Shown in pieces: positions 21,525 to 31,749 of a stretch of 64,000 nucleotides of DNA. A program made the translations under genes and the position numbers. Location: positions 263,131 to 327,130 of the forward strand of contig VCMS01000112.1 of NCBI GenBank assembly GCA_022539475.1, in the 5' to 3' direction. The stretch's first letter is position 1; the number at the start of each line of letters is the position of its first letter. The stretch is from Gracilaria domingensis. Its lineage: Eukaryota; Rhodophyta; Florideophyceae; Gracilariales; Gracilariaceae. The notes under the pieces were generated by a model. The model was not told the origin of the DNA and searched no databases. It was given only the letters and a program-made list of their open reading frames with translations.

Positions 21525-22745
21525 CTACCGCGCCAGCCGCCCGCGACGCCAGTCTCCCGCCCGCGACGAGCGCGTCCGCCGCAGCGACGCGTCGTCGCCG
21601 CGCGCCGCGCTGCGCTCCAGGCTCCGCCGCGCCGCCACGCGCCGTTCCTTGGCCAGGTGCACCGCCGCCCCGTTGGAGTAGAAGCGCACCTGCACGCCGT
21701 ATCGCTCCACCGCCGCCTTGATGTCCTCCACCATCCTGGCGTCCTCCCCCTCCGCAGTCGCGCTCTGCGGCTGCACGCCTGGCGCTGTCAATTCGCGGTT
21801 GATTTCCAAGTCCCACCCGCGTCGCGTGATTACAGTGTCCTCGCTTTCAAACTGCGCCCAAACCCTCGGAGAAGGCACATTCGTGCTTCGCGCACTGCGC
21901 TCTCTTTGAGACGCCGCGCCGTCAAACAGACGATGGATCAAGTCGAACAGCACGCCTTCTGAATTGTGATCATCTCCGGCGTGTCGTTTCTGTCCCGCCA
22001 CGATGCGCATCTCCCTCCACGGCGGCTGTTTCATAACCTCGCTTATGCACTTCAGCGCATCCCGTTCACACAGACGGTGCAGATCCAATTCCCCCCATCG
22101 TTTGTACCATTCCCTCGCGCTATGCCTTAGCATGAAGCTCAACGTTCTTCTTAACCCTGTCAAATCACGCCCGCAAAGCTTTTCGTCCTCCTCTCCAAAC
22201 CACTCTCTGTCCGAAATTTCGTCTCGCAGGACCCCGAGTTGTCGCTGCACGTTCAGGAATCCCTCATACGTTTCCCCCCACTCTTTGCTCCAAAACTCGT
22301 GTTGCGCAGCTTGCCAGTTGTGAAAACGATCCACATGCCCACACGCTTTACGTAGACGTTCCCTCTTCCAGTTCAAACTCCCTCTCATGCCCTCGTTTGA
22401 CTCCCAGTTCTCTTGCTCCAACACGTGAGAGCCCTTCGGTTCCTCCGCTGTCCCTGCTCTGGGCAATTCTGCTATGGGAGGCACGAAAATGTTTCCCCTC
22501 CGTACGCCTCCTGGTGCGCCGTATCCGTGCATGCCAATGCGTGTTCTTCCAGGTGTGCCATGTCCTCGCGCTCTTACCAGTTCATCATACGCGAATGGAT
22601 ATACACCTCTACATTCCTTCCATGTTTTCTCAATGACTTTTGGTCGATGTTGGAATATGAACTGTAGATATTCTTTGTTTCTCTTTTCATCCTTGCTCAT
22701 CCCTTCCTTATCGTCTCTAACTTCAAAGAAGCCCCTATGCTGCAT
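21525..22745 (-). CDS. Unknown protein, 406 residues
   Basis: ATG at 22745, TAG at 21525. The first 250 residues have balanced composition and look like a folded domain: FIFQHRPKVIEKTWKECRG, a Gly/Arg stretch (RGHGTPGRTRIGMHGYG), FHNWQAAQHEFWSKEWGETY, and LRRTLSFMLRHSAREW. The last segment vaguely recalls the start of Tpt1/KptA RNA 2'-phosphotransferases, but the catalytic motifs are not there, so I do not assign it. A later segment (VEDIKAAVERYGVQVRFYSNG) could be an alpha/beta unit. The final 45 residues are Arg/Ala-rich and probably reflect the neighbouring GC spike. Confidence 0.6.
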   Translation of the reverse strand: MQHRGFFEVRDDKEGMSKDEKRNKEYLQFIFQHRPKVIEKTWKECRGVYPFAYDELVRARGHGTPGRTRIGMHGYGAPGGVRRGNIFVPPIAELPRAGTAEEPKGSHVLEQENWESNEGMRGSLNWKRERLRKACGHVDRFHNWQAAQHEFWSKEWGETYEGFLNVQRQLGVLRDEISDREWFGEEDEKLCGRDLTGLRRTLSFMLRHSAREWYKRWGELDLHRLCERDALKCISEVMKQPPWREMRIVAGQKRHAGDDHNSEGVLFDLIHRLFDGAASQRERSARSTNVPSPRVWAQFESEDTVITRRGWDLEINRELTAPGVQPQSATAEGEDARMVEDIKAAVERYGVQVRFYSNGAAVHLAKERRVAARRSLERSAARGDDASLRRTRSSRAGDWRRGRLAR

Positions 22746-25074
22746 AGCGCTTCCTTTTATCTATCGTCGAGGCTTCACGAAAAAGCTGTGGCTTCACAAA
22801 AAGCATTCATTTGGCATCACAACATCATGTTAGTTTTCTTTATCCTGTCGCACAATGACGTTGAGCTGCGAAAATGATTAGAGGACAGGTGTTCCTACCT
22901 CTTCTTCTCTTCCACAGGTATGGTGAACTCAGCAGCTGAATTTGATGAAAAGCAAAACTGAAGTAGAACGTATTGAAAAACAAGCCACATAGTTGAGCGC
23001 AACTCAACTATTTGTACGCTTATGAGATTCGCAGCCTTTAAGGCTGAACAGTTGAACCAAAGCGGGACATCGAAGCAAGTTCCACGCGCCCCTCCTCGTG
23101 GGAAACTTGAACCGTGCACGCCTGCATGGTGCTGTTGCCCCACCTTGAGGAGAAAAACTGTACATGGGCCATGGTAGCATGACATACCGCCAATGTTCCG
23201 TTTTCAACCTTCAAGTTCATAGGGCAACATGGCCGTGTGCGAACAGCTGTGTCGACGGTCAGCCCCGATCTCGGGTTTGTTCTGTTGGTTCGTTTGTAAT
23301 TGCAATATGTGTACCATATGTGAGACCCTTTTGTTTTTATTGGAGTTCGTATGAAGCGTTTGTAAGACGATGAGAGCAAAGTTCTGCAGGAGATGTGCAT
23401 TACCACATGTCATGCGAAAGGCCTTGCAAAAGCACGCGTAATTCAAGCACTGTTTGCGTTCAACATGTGATAAGACTATATGCTATTATCGCTCTCTTGT
23501 CTGAAGTACGTTCGCATCTGACAAACCTTCAAAGCAGACTTAAAATATGTTCTAAAGATAATATCAATCATTCATGCTTTTGCCTACAATCCCTCGGCCC
23601 AAGATTGTGATGCGCCGGGCCTCTTCTGTGCGTACCACAGACGAAAGTTTGCTTATTCCGTGTCTTAATTGTGGGTGCGCCTTGTACTTGGCCCGGTTTT
23701 GCACTTTGAGACAGGGCAGACTTAATGTTGGACACAGTGAGAGCGTGGAAGAATGAATGTCTACTCTTTGATTAAATCGAGTGGTTCAAAGCCTCGAGAG
23801 CTGTTTATGACTGGGGTCAAATGTTCGCCTGAACGATGCGACACACCTGTTCAGATCAAAACGAGTCGCGAAATTCTTGCGCGAATAGAGGCGTTGTGGG
23901 GACATCGTAGACGACATTCTCATGGACTTGTGCTTTCCATAGAGATTTGCGCGTAAGATTGGTTAGCCCTTTACTCCCTAGTAGGGGGTTCTCCGAAAAA
24001 CGCTCTGTGTGGACACGGACATACATTGGCTGCCCTTACCACACAAGTAGTTTTCTCTTTGAGAACCATATGACCTTCCCCGTCAACGGTCAACGATGGT
24101 TGTACGGCTGCTTCCCAAAAAAGATATCTAAACTGTAAACTATTGATCGCGAGAGAGCTCAGTTTTGAAGCAAATTGCAGCGTGACACAGTTCTTGCGCG
24201 CCAGCAACGACACAGAGCGCTGAAAGCTTAAGAGGGCTTTTGGTTGACAAAAGAGTTCTAGCTGCGTTAACGTATAGCGATATCAGACCGCTACCAAGGT
24301 AGATACTGGTAGTGCGGTGGAGCGTACGAACAATAGCTGAAGAAAACAGCTCTGTGGGTGGAAACTTCGTGGAGTGCACCTTCGTATCCATGTCTCCAAA
24401 CGTTCTCGCCCCGACGAAGAGCCAGAATGCTGGCATCATCATGCGTGATGCCCCCCGTATGCTTTTTACAGTTTTGGGCCAAAGAAACTGAAAATTTTGG
24501 GTGATGAGAACGAAAAATGAAGTCGAAATTCAAATTGATCCAGCCTCAGCACACAACCAAAAATCATCAAGTCTGGGCACAGTTCGCACCAGGCGAAAAC
24601 GGTTTTCGCCGAAACGCGCGCTTTGCATACTGCCACAGGCACTGCCTGGCAGTAGATATCTATCTACGCGCCCAAAAACGGCTTCTCGCAGAAAAACTCA
24701 AAGAGCAACAACAACACAACTCCAAATTGGCTTGCGGAACAGCGTCGCCTCCTTTTGTTTTCATGAAGCAAAAACATTCATGCCTGCTCTTCGACATCCA
24801 GTTTTGCTTGTGATTCTCCTTTTTGTTCTTGTTCCATATATATGAGCCTTTCAAGCAAACCACTCTTCTATGCTATATCTGCTGCTTTACGGTTCGAATC
24901 CGCATTCAACTCACCATTGCTCTCTTCTTTTTTTTGATCCGCTACTTCTCTTACACGCTACCTTCTCGCGGTCTATACCTCCAAGTTGGCCACAATTTAT
25001 CCCAAACCCATCATATCTATTTGTCTTTCCGAATACGTCAACTTTCCACAACAACAACCACCAAAGCAGAAACT
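22746..25074. other. Long intergenic region
   Basis: About 2.3 kb of near-neutral composition with only short scattered frames. A TATATATA box (near 24836-24845) probably serves the gene starting at 25075, implying a 5' UTR of about 200 bases. A TTCGAATCC stretch at about 24891 lacks the rest of a tRNA. Confidence 0.45.
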
Positions 25075-25521
25075 ATGGCAAGAGTCTCCAAAAAAGCTCT
25101 TCGTCCTCGTTCCTACGTTCTGGGTCGCTTAACCCCCGAACGTCTCCATTGTCTTCGAGGAGGCGTCCGGAAACTACTAGAGAAAGAACGTCTCGAAAAG
25201 TTGAAAGCGCGAGCCGCAGTTCGCGCTGTGGAACGGACAGAGGCCCGAAGACACGCTGAAAATATACTCGCGGGTGTGCAAGAAGCCGAGCCTGGCAACG
25301 AACAGCTTCGCGCTTTGGGCAAGGAATTGAATGAGTTACGCCAGAAGAAGCTTAGTTTGTTCGCCGCGCTGAAGAAGAAATTGGATGATGCTGCAGCCGC
25401 TGGAAACGATAAACTACCTGAAAACGGGCCCAACCGCGCTATGGAGACCGCTACCAAGTCGCCCATTGAAGCTAAGGTACATCAAACTGTGCGTGCAAAT
25501 CATGCTCCCCACTCAAGTTAA
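25075..25521 (+). CDS. Unknown small basic coiled-coil protein
   Basis: 148 residues from ATG 25075. A Lys/Arg-rich N-terminus (MARVSKKALRPRSYVLGRL) leads into charged helix from about 40 to 105 (LLEKERLEKLKARAAV and LGKELNELRQKKLSLFAALKK), which reads as coiled coil. The tail is polar. An AAG/GTACAT junction near 25476 could be a splice donor, so the last 16 residues are uncertain. No family is recognised. A TATA box about 235 bp upstream supports transcription. Confidence 0.55.
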   Translation: MARVSKKALRPRSYVLGRLTPERLHCLRGGVRKLLEKERLEKLKARAAVRAVERTEARRHAENILAGVQEAEPGNEQLRALGKELNELRQKKLSLFAALKKKLDDAAAAGNDKLPENGPNRAMETATKSPIEAKVHQTVRANHAPHSS

Positions 25522-26802
25522 CACCTCCTGCTCTTGTTCCGGTGCGCTTTCGTGTGTAAGCGAGGTGCACCGAAACGAAGGGAGCTTTCGTTGTTGTGCT
25601 GTGCCTCGTGTATGTTGGTGCTAAAGTTATGTGCAGAAATCTTTACAAGGCGAAGAACAGGGGTCGCAGTTGCACGACGTCCATGTTTGTATCACACAAA
25701 GAAGACAAACGACGTCGATGCTTGGATCATTTTGTTGTACCTTGATAGATGGCGGGGAGAGAGTTGGCCATGGAAAATGTTAACATGCTTTTGCTTATCT
25801 GCTGTCGGAATCACCCGTGATCATAGCTGTTCTTCAGAGGCACCAGTAAAAAGAACACTTGCGACAACCTTCTCAGCACACCTCGTCTTTCTTTCTCTTT
25901 CAAAACACTGAACATTGTTCAGACTGTCTCCGCGCGTAGATACAATGATTTATTTGTTGTGAAATAAATCATTGTACGCGGAAACAGTGTGCGTACTTGC
26001 ACATCGAAAGGCAGACGAACGCTTGCGAGAAGTGTTTTAATGTTGTACAAACAACGTACAGAGACAAACACAGAGGAAGAGAAAAAGTGTGAGATTGCAA
26101 CCAAAACTTCAAGTGACCAAGGGTATTCAAAACCCAAACCATTCAGCCAAAAACACGAAACCCTTCACATAAACATGCACCGGGCCCACAACTCGGCCCA
26201 AGCAGCCAAAGACAACAAACAACGTAACGTAACCGCAAATCCGACAACGAATCTGCAAGAAAACAACAGCAAGCCATGCTTACAACAGACACACAACAAC
26301 AAACTTCGACAAACTGACACGGAACTGCCCTTCCGTGTTCTTCGCGCCATTACTCAAAAACGATGTTTTTCTCTCTCTGTCCTAAAAGGAGAGCAAGACA
26401 TAAAGTAAACGGAGGAAGGCCCGATCATCCAGGCGAAATCAAGCGTCACCACAACGAGGTGAAAGACATAGAAACCACGTAGCACAAAATGTGAGGTGAC
26501 GGAAAGTGCAGAGCAAACACGGTCCGGCAGCTAGTCAGAACAGAAAATGCAGTCCAAGAAGGAAGATCAGTAAAGCAGAAATACATTCACTATAGTACAA
26601 CCATAAGAAGACATTCACAACACATGTTGAGCGCGACAAGAAAAAAAAAAAAAACCAAACTTCAAAACCCGTACCCTTGGTAAGTTGAGAGAGCGTGTGA
26701 GAGCGTATGAGAAAGAGATACAGTCGATAGAGGGGCAGACTATTTACACAAAACGCTTGCCAAATACACTTCCAGCAAGGTTTGCCTCCACCAAGATGTC
26801 TC
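25522..26802. other. Convergent intergenic region
   Basis: About 1.3 kb between two convergent genes. It holds a large imperfect inverted repeat (25923-25988) and an A run near 26640. A 139-codon frame at 25989-26408 is Asn/Lys/Gln-rich without a domain and is not called. Confidence 0.45.
25923..25988. repeat. Inverted repeat with perfect 15-bp inner stem
   Basis: The inner arms TACAATGATTTATTT (25941-25955) and its exact complement (25962-25976) enclose a 6-base loop. Outer arms ACTGTCTCCGCG and CGCGGAAACAGT extend it with one mismatch and a 6-base bulge on the left. It may mark a MITE or a shared 3' end. Confidence 0.75.
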
Positions 26803-28014
26803 TCATGCACCAAGCTTACGTTCAGACGCAGATGAGCGAAGCTCATCTTTTGACACGCGCCTCTTCAACCGGTCATTCTCTTCTTCCAGCCTCAAAACGC
26901 GTTGATCGCGCTGCATCAGAAGTCTTCTTAGTTCCTTGTTCTCTCTGTGCAAGGTGAGAGCGCGATCGACGGTGCCCGCGGCGATCACTCGCAGCTCGTC
27001 CACTTCCCCCTGCAGCTCGCCCAGGATGGCCTGCCTCTTCTGCCTGGAGCGCCTCGCAGACTCCCTGTTCCGCAGCTTTCTCTTGAACAGCACCAGCTCC
27101 CGCTGAGTGGTGCTCATCTTCCGGACCTCCGCAGACGTGGTGCCGTTCAAGTTTGCGAGCATCTCCTTGGGGAACATGGCCGCCTCCTGTTCCCTCTTCG
27201 CCTTGAGCGAAAGCGGCGGCTTGGCCTGCGGCGGCCGTGGGCTGGTCAGCGCAGGCTTCATGACGGACTCGCTCTTGGCGATGGTCTTCACGACGCCCAA
27301 GCCCGTTGAGGAGCTAGCACGCGTGACAGCAACGCCCCTCTCGTCGCGGGGCGGGGACGCGACTCTCAGCTGGGAGTGCTGCATGACAACGGGCATCGAC
27401 GGCGAGGGCACGGACTGCACAAGCGGGGATGACACACTGCGGACGTCGGGCACCTGGGGTAGCTGACTGAGGAAAGACTGCACCTGGGCGCTGATGGCGC
27501 TCTGGCCGTCGTGGGCGCTCCGCTGCTGCTGCGGTTGCGGGCGGGGTGGTTGCGGTTGCTGCTGTGGTTGCCGTTGCCGTTGCTGTTGCGGCTGCGGTTG
27601 AGGCGACAGCTGCGATTGCGGCTGCGATTGCGGCTGCGGCCGCGGCTGCGGCCGCGGCTGCGGCTGCGGGGGCGAGGGAGACGGGATGCGGGTGGGCAGC
27701 TGCAGCACGGACTGCGGCACAGAAGCAGGCGACAGCGGACACACGGGGGACGGGTGGTGCTCCACGGGCGTGATGGGGCTGAGCTGCGACGGGGAGGGGG
27801 GGAGGTTCAATTGCGGCGTGCGCTTGGCGGCGGACTCCAAGGGGTTTGCGAGTTCGCCGTCCAGGCTGACGTGCATGACGTCCGGGAGGGGGTAGAGCGG
27901 GAGCGACCAGTCGGGGTCTCTGTCGGCGGGGGTGGGGTTGGGCGGGAAGGGGTAGAGCGGGGCGAGGCCGGAGAAGTCCCAGTCGGGGAAGGCGTCGTTG
28001 GCGGGAGCGTCCAT
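26803..28014 (-). CDS. bZIP transcription factor, Gln/Pro-rich
   Basis: 403 residues from ATG 28014. An N-terminal acidic/aromatic stretch (FPDWDFSGLAPLYPFPP) looks like an activation domain. Residues about 125-185 are almost pure Pro/Gln/Arg repeats (PQPRPQPRPQPQSQPQSQ). The basic region lies at about 310-330 (FKRKLRNRESARRSRQKRQ) with the canonical N-x7-R spacing, followed by a heptad zipper to about 385. The typical Leu positions are partly Val or Ile. The frame extends upstream without ATG to 28119. Several ACGTG cores, the binding site class of such factors, occur in nearby GC-rich promoters. Confidence 0.93.
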   Translation of the reverse strand: MDAPANDAFPDWDFSGLAPLYPFPPNPTPADRDPDWSLPLYPLPDVMHVSLDGELANPLESAAKRTPQLNLPPSPSQLSPITPVEHHPSPVCPLSPASVPQSVLQLPTRIPSPSPPQPQPRPQPRPQPQSQPQSQLSPQPQPQQQRQRQPQQQPQPPRPQPQQQRSAHDGQSAISAQVQSFLSQLPQVPDVRSVSSPLVQSVPSPSMPVVMQHSQLRVASPPRDERGVAVTRASSSTGLGVVKTIAKSESVMKPALTSPRPPQAKPPLSLKAKREQEAAMFPKEMLANLNGTTSAEVRKMSTTQRELVLFKRKLRNRESARRSRQKRQAILGELQGEVDELRVIAAGTVDRALTLHRENKELRRLLMQRDQRVLRLEEENDRLKRRVSKDELRSSASERKLGA

Positions 28015-28481
28015 GGCGAAAGCGATTCGATTGGAGCAGAGAGAGCAAGGGACGCGGGCGCGCAGCGACACCACAAAAGAGGAGAGGCGGGGCGGGGCGA
28101 GGCGAGGCGAGGCGGGCAACAGTCGTGTGTCAAGTTGGGCGTAGGAGCGCCAAGCAGCGCGCTACCTAGCAAAGGTAAACAAAAAGTTAGCAGGCGCAGC
28201 GGCAGGCAGCGGGCAGAGGCACAGCGCGGCGGGCGCGCGGGCGGGCGACGCGGCGCGCGCGGCGCGCAGATAAAGGACCGGCGCGCGGCGCGGCGCGTAC
28301 AGAAGCGCCGCAGCGGCAGCGCCGAAAAGCGCGAAGCGGCGCGCGGCGCGCAGCTCTCGAGGCGGCGCGGCCCACGTGTCCCAGCTGCCAACGTATGCGA
28401 CTGGACGCTTCGGCGCGCGCCACGTCCAACCACCGCCGCCATTGTGTGCCGCGCCGCGCCGCGCCGCGCCGCCGCGCAAGT

Positions 28482-28527
<46 letters not shown>

Positions 28528-28558
28528 TCCTTCGCGCTCGCGCCGCAGTTCCAGCAGA
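28015..28558. other. bZIP promoter region with hexamer repeat
   Basis: GC-rich. It contains a CACGTG E/G-box (about 28373) and a GCGCCC tandem tract. No additional gene is supported. Confidence 0.45.
28482..28527 (+). repeat. GCGCCC hexamer repeat
   Basis: About seven perfect tandem copies of a six-base C-rich unit, just downstream of the minus-strand gene ending at 28559. Such tracts can adopt i-motif or G-quadruplex forms. Confidence 0.8.
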
Positions 28559-29893
28559 TTAAACGTTAGCGCGCCGCGCCGTCCGCGCCGCTACCTCCAC
28601 CGCCGGCCGCCCCGACCCCCCCCGATCCCCCCCGCCCCCCCCGCCGCCGCCGCCGCCGCCGCCGCCGTCCAGCGGCAGCTCGGACAGCGCGCGCCGCGCG
28701 CCGCCGGCCATCATGAGCGACACGCCGCACGCGTTGAGCGCGAACGCGGCGCACAGCAGCCAGCTGGCGCCGCCGGCGCACTGCGCCGCGCCCACGGCGG
28801 CGCAGCCGGCCACGCCCATGACGAACGGCAGCACCACGCCGCCCTGCAGCACCACGCGCGTGGAGATGGCGGTGCTGACCACCGCGCGCACGTAGTACGG
28901 CACCACCAGCCACAGCACGCCCACGCCGCCCCAGCGCGCCGCCTCGCGCGCGCCGGCGGCGCGCTCCGCGCCGTCGCGCCACAGCGCCGACAGCGCCAGC
29001 GCGGCGAGCGCCAGCCAGCAGCTGGCGGCGCTGGTGCCCAGCGCAAAGTAGCGCTTGGCGCCGCCCAGTTCCGTGGCCAGCCTGCGCGTGAACGCGCGCG
29101 ACGACTGCATCATGATGGACGCCGCCAGCACCAGCAGCACGCCCAGCTCGCAGCGCCACGTGGTGGCGGCGCGCGCGCGCGCGTCCATCGTCTCGAAGCG
29201 CTGCACCAGCCGCTGCAGCCGCCGCGCGCCGCCGCGCGGCGGCGGCGGCTGCCGCGGCGGCGCGCCGTCGCCGAGGTGCGTCAGGTGCGCAAAGCGGTCC
29301 AGCGTGTGCTCGGCGCTCTGGCCGAGCGCGCTGTGCTCCAGCTGCTGCACGTCGGGCACATGGCCGGACGCGTCCCACAGCAGCAGCACGTACGCCAGCA
29401 GCATGAGCACGGCGCCGCGCGTCTTGCGGCGCTCGGGCAGCTCGCGGCGGCGCAGCAGCGCAAACACGTACACCAACGGCAGCTCGGCGCCGTCCACCAG
29501 CAGCGCGCGCAGCGGGCCGGCGGCGCGGAGGCCGGCGGTCCAGGTGGCCAGCGTCGCGGCGGAGAGCAGGCCGGCGCCCAGCGTGCGGCGCGCGCGCTTG
29601 GCGCCGATGCGCTTGCCCTTCCACGGGCGCTGCAGCGCCAGCAGGCACACGCCGGCGCCGAGCGTGACGGCGGTGAGGAACGGCAGCAGCGGCGCGCCGG
29701 CGCGCAGCGCGGCGAACGCGGCAAACGCGGCAAACACGCGGCACGCCTTGGCGGCGGTGAACAGCGCGAGCGCGGGCGCGTACGGCAGCGCGGGCGCGCG
29801 CGCGCGCGCCGCGGCCGCGGCGGCGGACGACGCGCGCGACGACGACTTGGACTTGGACGCCGCCGCGCCGGGCAGCACCAGGTTGTTGGGCAT
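28559..29893 (-). CDS. Standalone ZnT5-type N-terminal membrane domain protein
   Basis: 444 residues from ATG 29893 to TAA. The frame resembles the N-terminal half of zinc transporter ZnT5 (SLC30A5): GPLRALLVDGAELPLVYVF, then KTRGAVLMLLAYVLLLWD, then a loop, then GVLLVLAASIMMQSSRAFTRRL with ELGGAKRYFAL (ZnT5: VGGAKRL). About nine hydrophobic helices are present. It stops after the ZnT5-specific half with a poly-Gly tail; the cation-diffusion-facilitator domain (six helices, His/Asp sites) is absent and no room remains for it before the next gene. In ZnT5 this half mediates pairing with ZnT6 and Golgi placement. Homology is recalled from family knowledge, not computed. Other frames through this GC-rich gene are shadows. 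Confidence 0.65.
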   Translation of the reverse strand: MPNNLVLPGAAASKSKSSSRASSAAAAAARARAPALPYAPALALFTAAKACRVFAAFAAFAALRAGAPLLPFLTAVTLGAGVCLLALQRPWKGKRIGAKRARRTLGAGLLSAATLATWTAGLRAAGPLRALLVDGAELPLVYVFALLRRRELPERRKTRGAVLMLLAYVLLLWDASGHVPDVQQLEHSALGQSAEHTLDRFAHLTHLGDGAPPRQPPPPRGGARRLQRLVQRFETMDARARAATTWRCELGVLLVLAASIMMQSSRAFTRRLATELGGAKRYFALGTSAASCWLALAALALSALWRDGAERAAGAREAARWGGVGVLWLVVPYYVRAVVSTAISTRVVLQGGVVLPFVMGVAGCAAVGAAQCAGGASWLLCAAFALNACGVSLMMAGGARRALSELPLDGGGGGGGGGGGGGDRGGSGRPAVEVAARTARRANV

Positions 29894-30256
29894 GACGACG
29901 AGACGCGAGCGCGCGATCGGCCGCGCGGCGGCGGCGGCGAGCGGCGGCGGCGGCGGCGGCGCGCGGCGGCGCGCATGTCGGGCGGCCGCCGGCTGTCGCG
30001 CGTGGCGCGCGCACGCGCGCGCGCGCGCGCGCGCGCGCGCGCGGAGGAGGTGTAAGCGCGGCGCCGCTGTGCGTCGCGCGCACGTGGCCACGCCGCGGGA
30101 CGCCGCGCGCGCCGCGCCGCGCCGCGATCATCATCTCAAACGCCCGGAGCTCGGAGGTGAGCGCCGCGCGGGGGGCGGAAGCGCGCCGCCGACGTCCACC
30201 GCCCGCGCCGCGCCGCGCCGCGCCGCGCCGCCCCCCCCCCCGCCCGTCCGCGCTCC
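29894..30256. promoter_or_regulatory. Bidirectional promoter, ZnT5-like / TyrRS
   Basis: 363 bp with an alternating CG tract (about 30013-30042, Z-DNA-prone) and GCACGTGGCC (30080-30089), an ACGTG-core element. No TATA box. Confidence 0.55.
30013..30042 (+). repeat. Alternating (CG)n tract
   Basis: About 15 uninterrupted CG dinucleotides between two divergent genes. Confidence 0.85.
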
Positions 30257-31666
30257 ATGCGAGCGTCGCTTGCGTTCGCGCCGCTGGCGCCGCTGGCGCC
30301 GCTGGCGCGCCGCGGAGCGCGCTTCCGCGCGTGCGCGCGCGAGCCGGGCGCGCCGCCGCCGCCGCCGCCCAACGTCATCGACGTGCTGCGGCGCCGCGGG
30401 CTGCTGGACGCGTGCACGGCGGAGCCGGCGGCGCTGCGCCAGCTGTGCGAGCGCCCGGTCACCGTGTACTCGGGCTTCGACCCCACGGCCGACTCGCTGC
30501 ACCTGGGCAACCTGCTGGCCATTCTGGCGCTGGCGTGGTTCCAGCGCTGCGGCCACCGCGTGGTCGCGCTGCTGGGCGGCGCCACCGCCACCGTGGGCGA
30601 CCCCAGCGGCAAGAGCGCCGAGCGCCCCGTGCTGCCGCCGCACGCAATCCAGCGCAACCTGGCCGGCATCGAGGCCAACCTGCGCCAGGTGCTGGAGCGC
30701 TCCGAGGCGCAGCTCGTGCGCCAGCGCCTGCCCACCCGCCCGTTCGTCGTCGCCAACAACTACGACTGGCTGGGGCGCATGTCCTTTCTGCACTTTCTTC
30801 GCGACGTGGGCAAGCACGCGCGCGTCAACACCATGATTGCCAAGGACTCGGTCAAGACGCGCCTGGCCAGCGACGACGGCATCAGCTTCACCGAGTTCAC
30901 CTACCAGCTGCTGCAGGCGTACGACTTTGTGCACCTGAGTGACACCTTGGACTGCGTCGTGCAGCTGGGGGGCTCCGATCAGTGGGGAAACATAACCGCG
31001 GGCACCGAACTGGCCAGAAAGATCCGCTCCAAGACGTTGCACGGCATTACCTTCCCGCTGCTCACCACCGCCGATGGCAAGAAGTTTGGAAAGAGTGAGA
31101 GCGGCGCCGTGTGGCTTTCGAAGCACAAGCTATCCCCATATCAGTTCTACCAGTTTCTGATACGCACCTCTGACCAGGACGTCATTACGCTCTTGAAACG
31201 CCTCACCTTCGTGCCGCTCCATGAGATTGACGCCATTGAGCAGCACATGAAATCGCCGCAATACGTGCCCAACACTGCGCAGAAGCGACTGGCAGAGGAG
31301 GTCACCAGAATAGTTCACGGCGACGAAGGAGTCCAGTCCGCGCTGGCAGCCACGGCCGCCGCCGCGCCGGGAAGCAGCGCCGTGCTAAGCGTCGAGGCGC
31401 TGGAGGCAATTGCATCCGATATGCCCAGTGCGAGCTTCGGGGTGCACGAGATTGTCGGCGTCGGCGTCGTGGACTTGATGGTCAAGGGCGGTTTACAGAA
31501 ATCAAAGGGCGAGGCTAGACGTCTTATCAGAAATGGCGGCGGCTACCTTAACAACCAAAAGATTACCGATGAACGCGCGGTGCTTGATAGCGAAGACCTC
31601 GTCGGGGGGAAGCTCGCCTTGTTGGCTGCTGGTAAGAAGAATAAGCTATTGGTGCGCGTAAAATGA
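30257..31666 (+). CDS. Tyrosyl-tRNA synthetase, bacterial/organellar type
   Basis: 469 residues. The first 35 are Arg/Ala/Pro-rich with no acidic residue before about 29, as in a plastid/mitochondrial transit peptide. Class I landmarks: YSGFDPTADSLHLGN with the HIGH-like HLGN at 82-85, VGDPSGKSAER (113-123), VQLGGSDQWGNI (235-246) and the KMSKS-equivalent KFGKS at 276-280. The C-terminus carries an S4-like RNA-binding segment (KSKGEARRLIRNGGGYLNN). This is the bacterial TyrRS layout. GC falls strongly from 5' to 3'. With LeuRS it makes two organellar synthetases in one window. Confidence 0.96.
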   Translation: MRASLAFAPLAPLAPLARRGARFRACAREPGAPPPPPPNVIDVLRRRGLLDACTAEPAALRQLCERPVTVYSGFDPTADSLHLGNLLAILALAWFQRCGHRVVALLGGATATVGDPSGKSAERPVLPPHAIQRNLAGIEANLRQVLERSEAQLVRQRLPTRPFVVANNYDWLGRMSFLHFLRDVGKHARVNTMIAKDSVKTRLASDDGISFTEFTYQLLQAYDFVHLSDTLDCVVQLGGSDQWGNITAGTELARKIRSKTLHGITFPLLTTADGKKFGKSESGAVWLSKHKLSPYQFYQFLIRTSDQDVITLLKRLTFVPLHEIDAIEQHMKSPQYVPNTAQKRLAEEVTRIVHGDEGVQSALAATAAAAPGSSAVLSVEALEAIASDMPSASFGVHEIVGVGVVDLMVKGGLQKSKGEARRLIRNGGGYLNNQKITDERAVLDSEDLVGGKLALLAAGKKNKLLVRVK

Positions 31667-31749
31667 CGCCCTTTTTGACGCAGCTTCGTGCTGATCTTTG
31701 TGCGAGCTGCATTCGGCAACAAGTCTCTCGCTTTATTCATGTGCTGTGC

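Noticed and set aside
24880-24910. tRNA candidate (GGTTCGAATCC)
   Set aside because: Only the T-loop-like motif is present; no A-box, anticodon arm or acceptor pairing within 80 bases.
28376-30836. Several long plus and minus frames overlapping the ZnT5-like and TyrRS genes
   Set aside because: Arg/Ala/Pro-only composition with no folded segments; only the frames with family motifs were kept.
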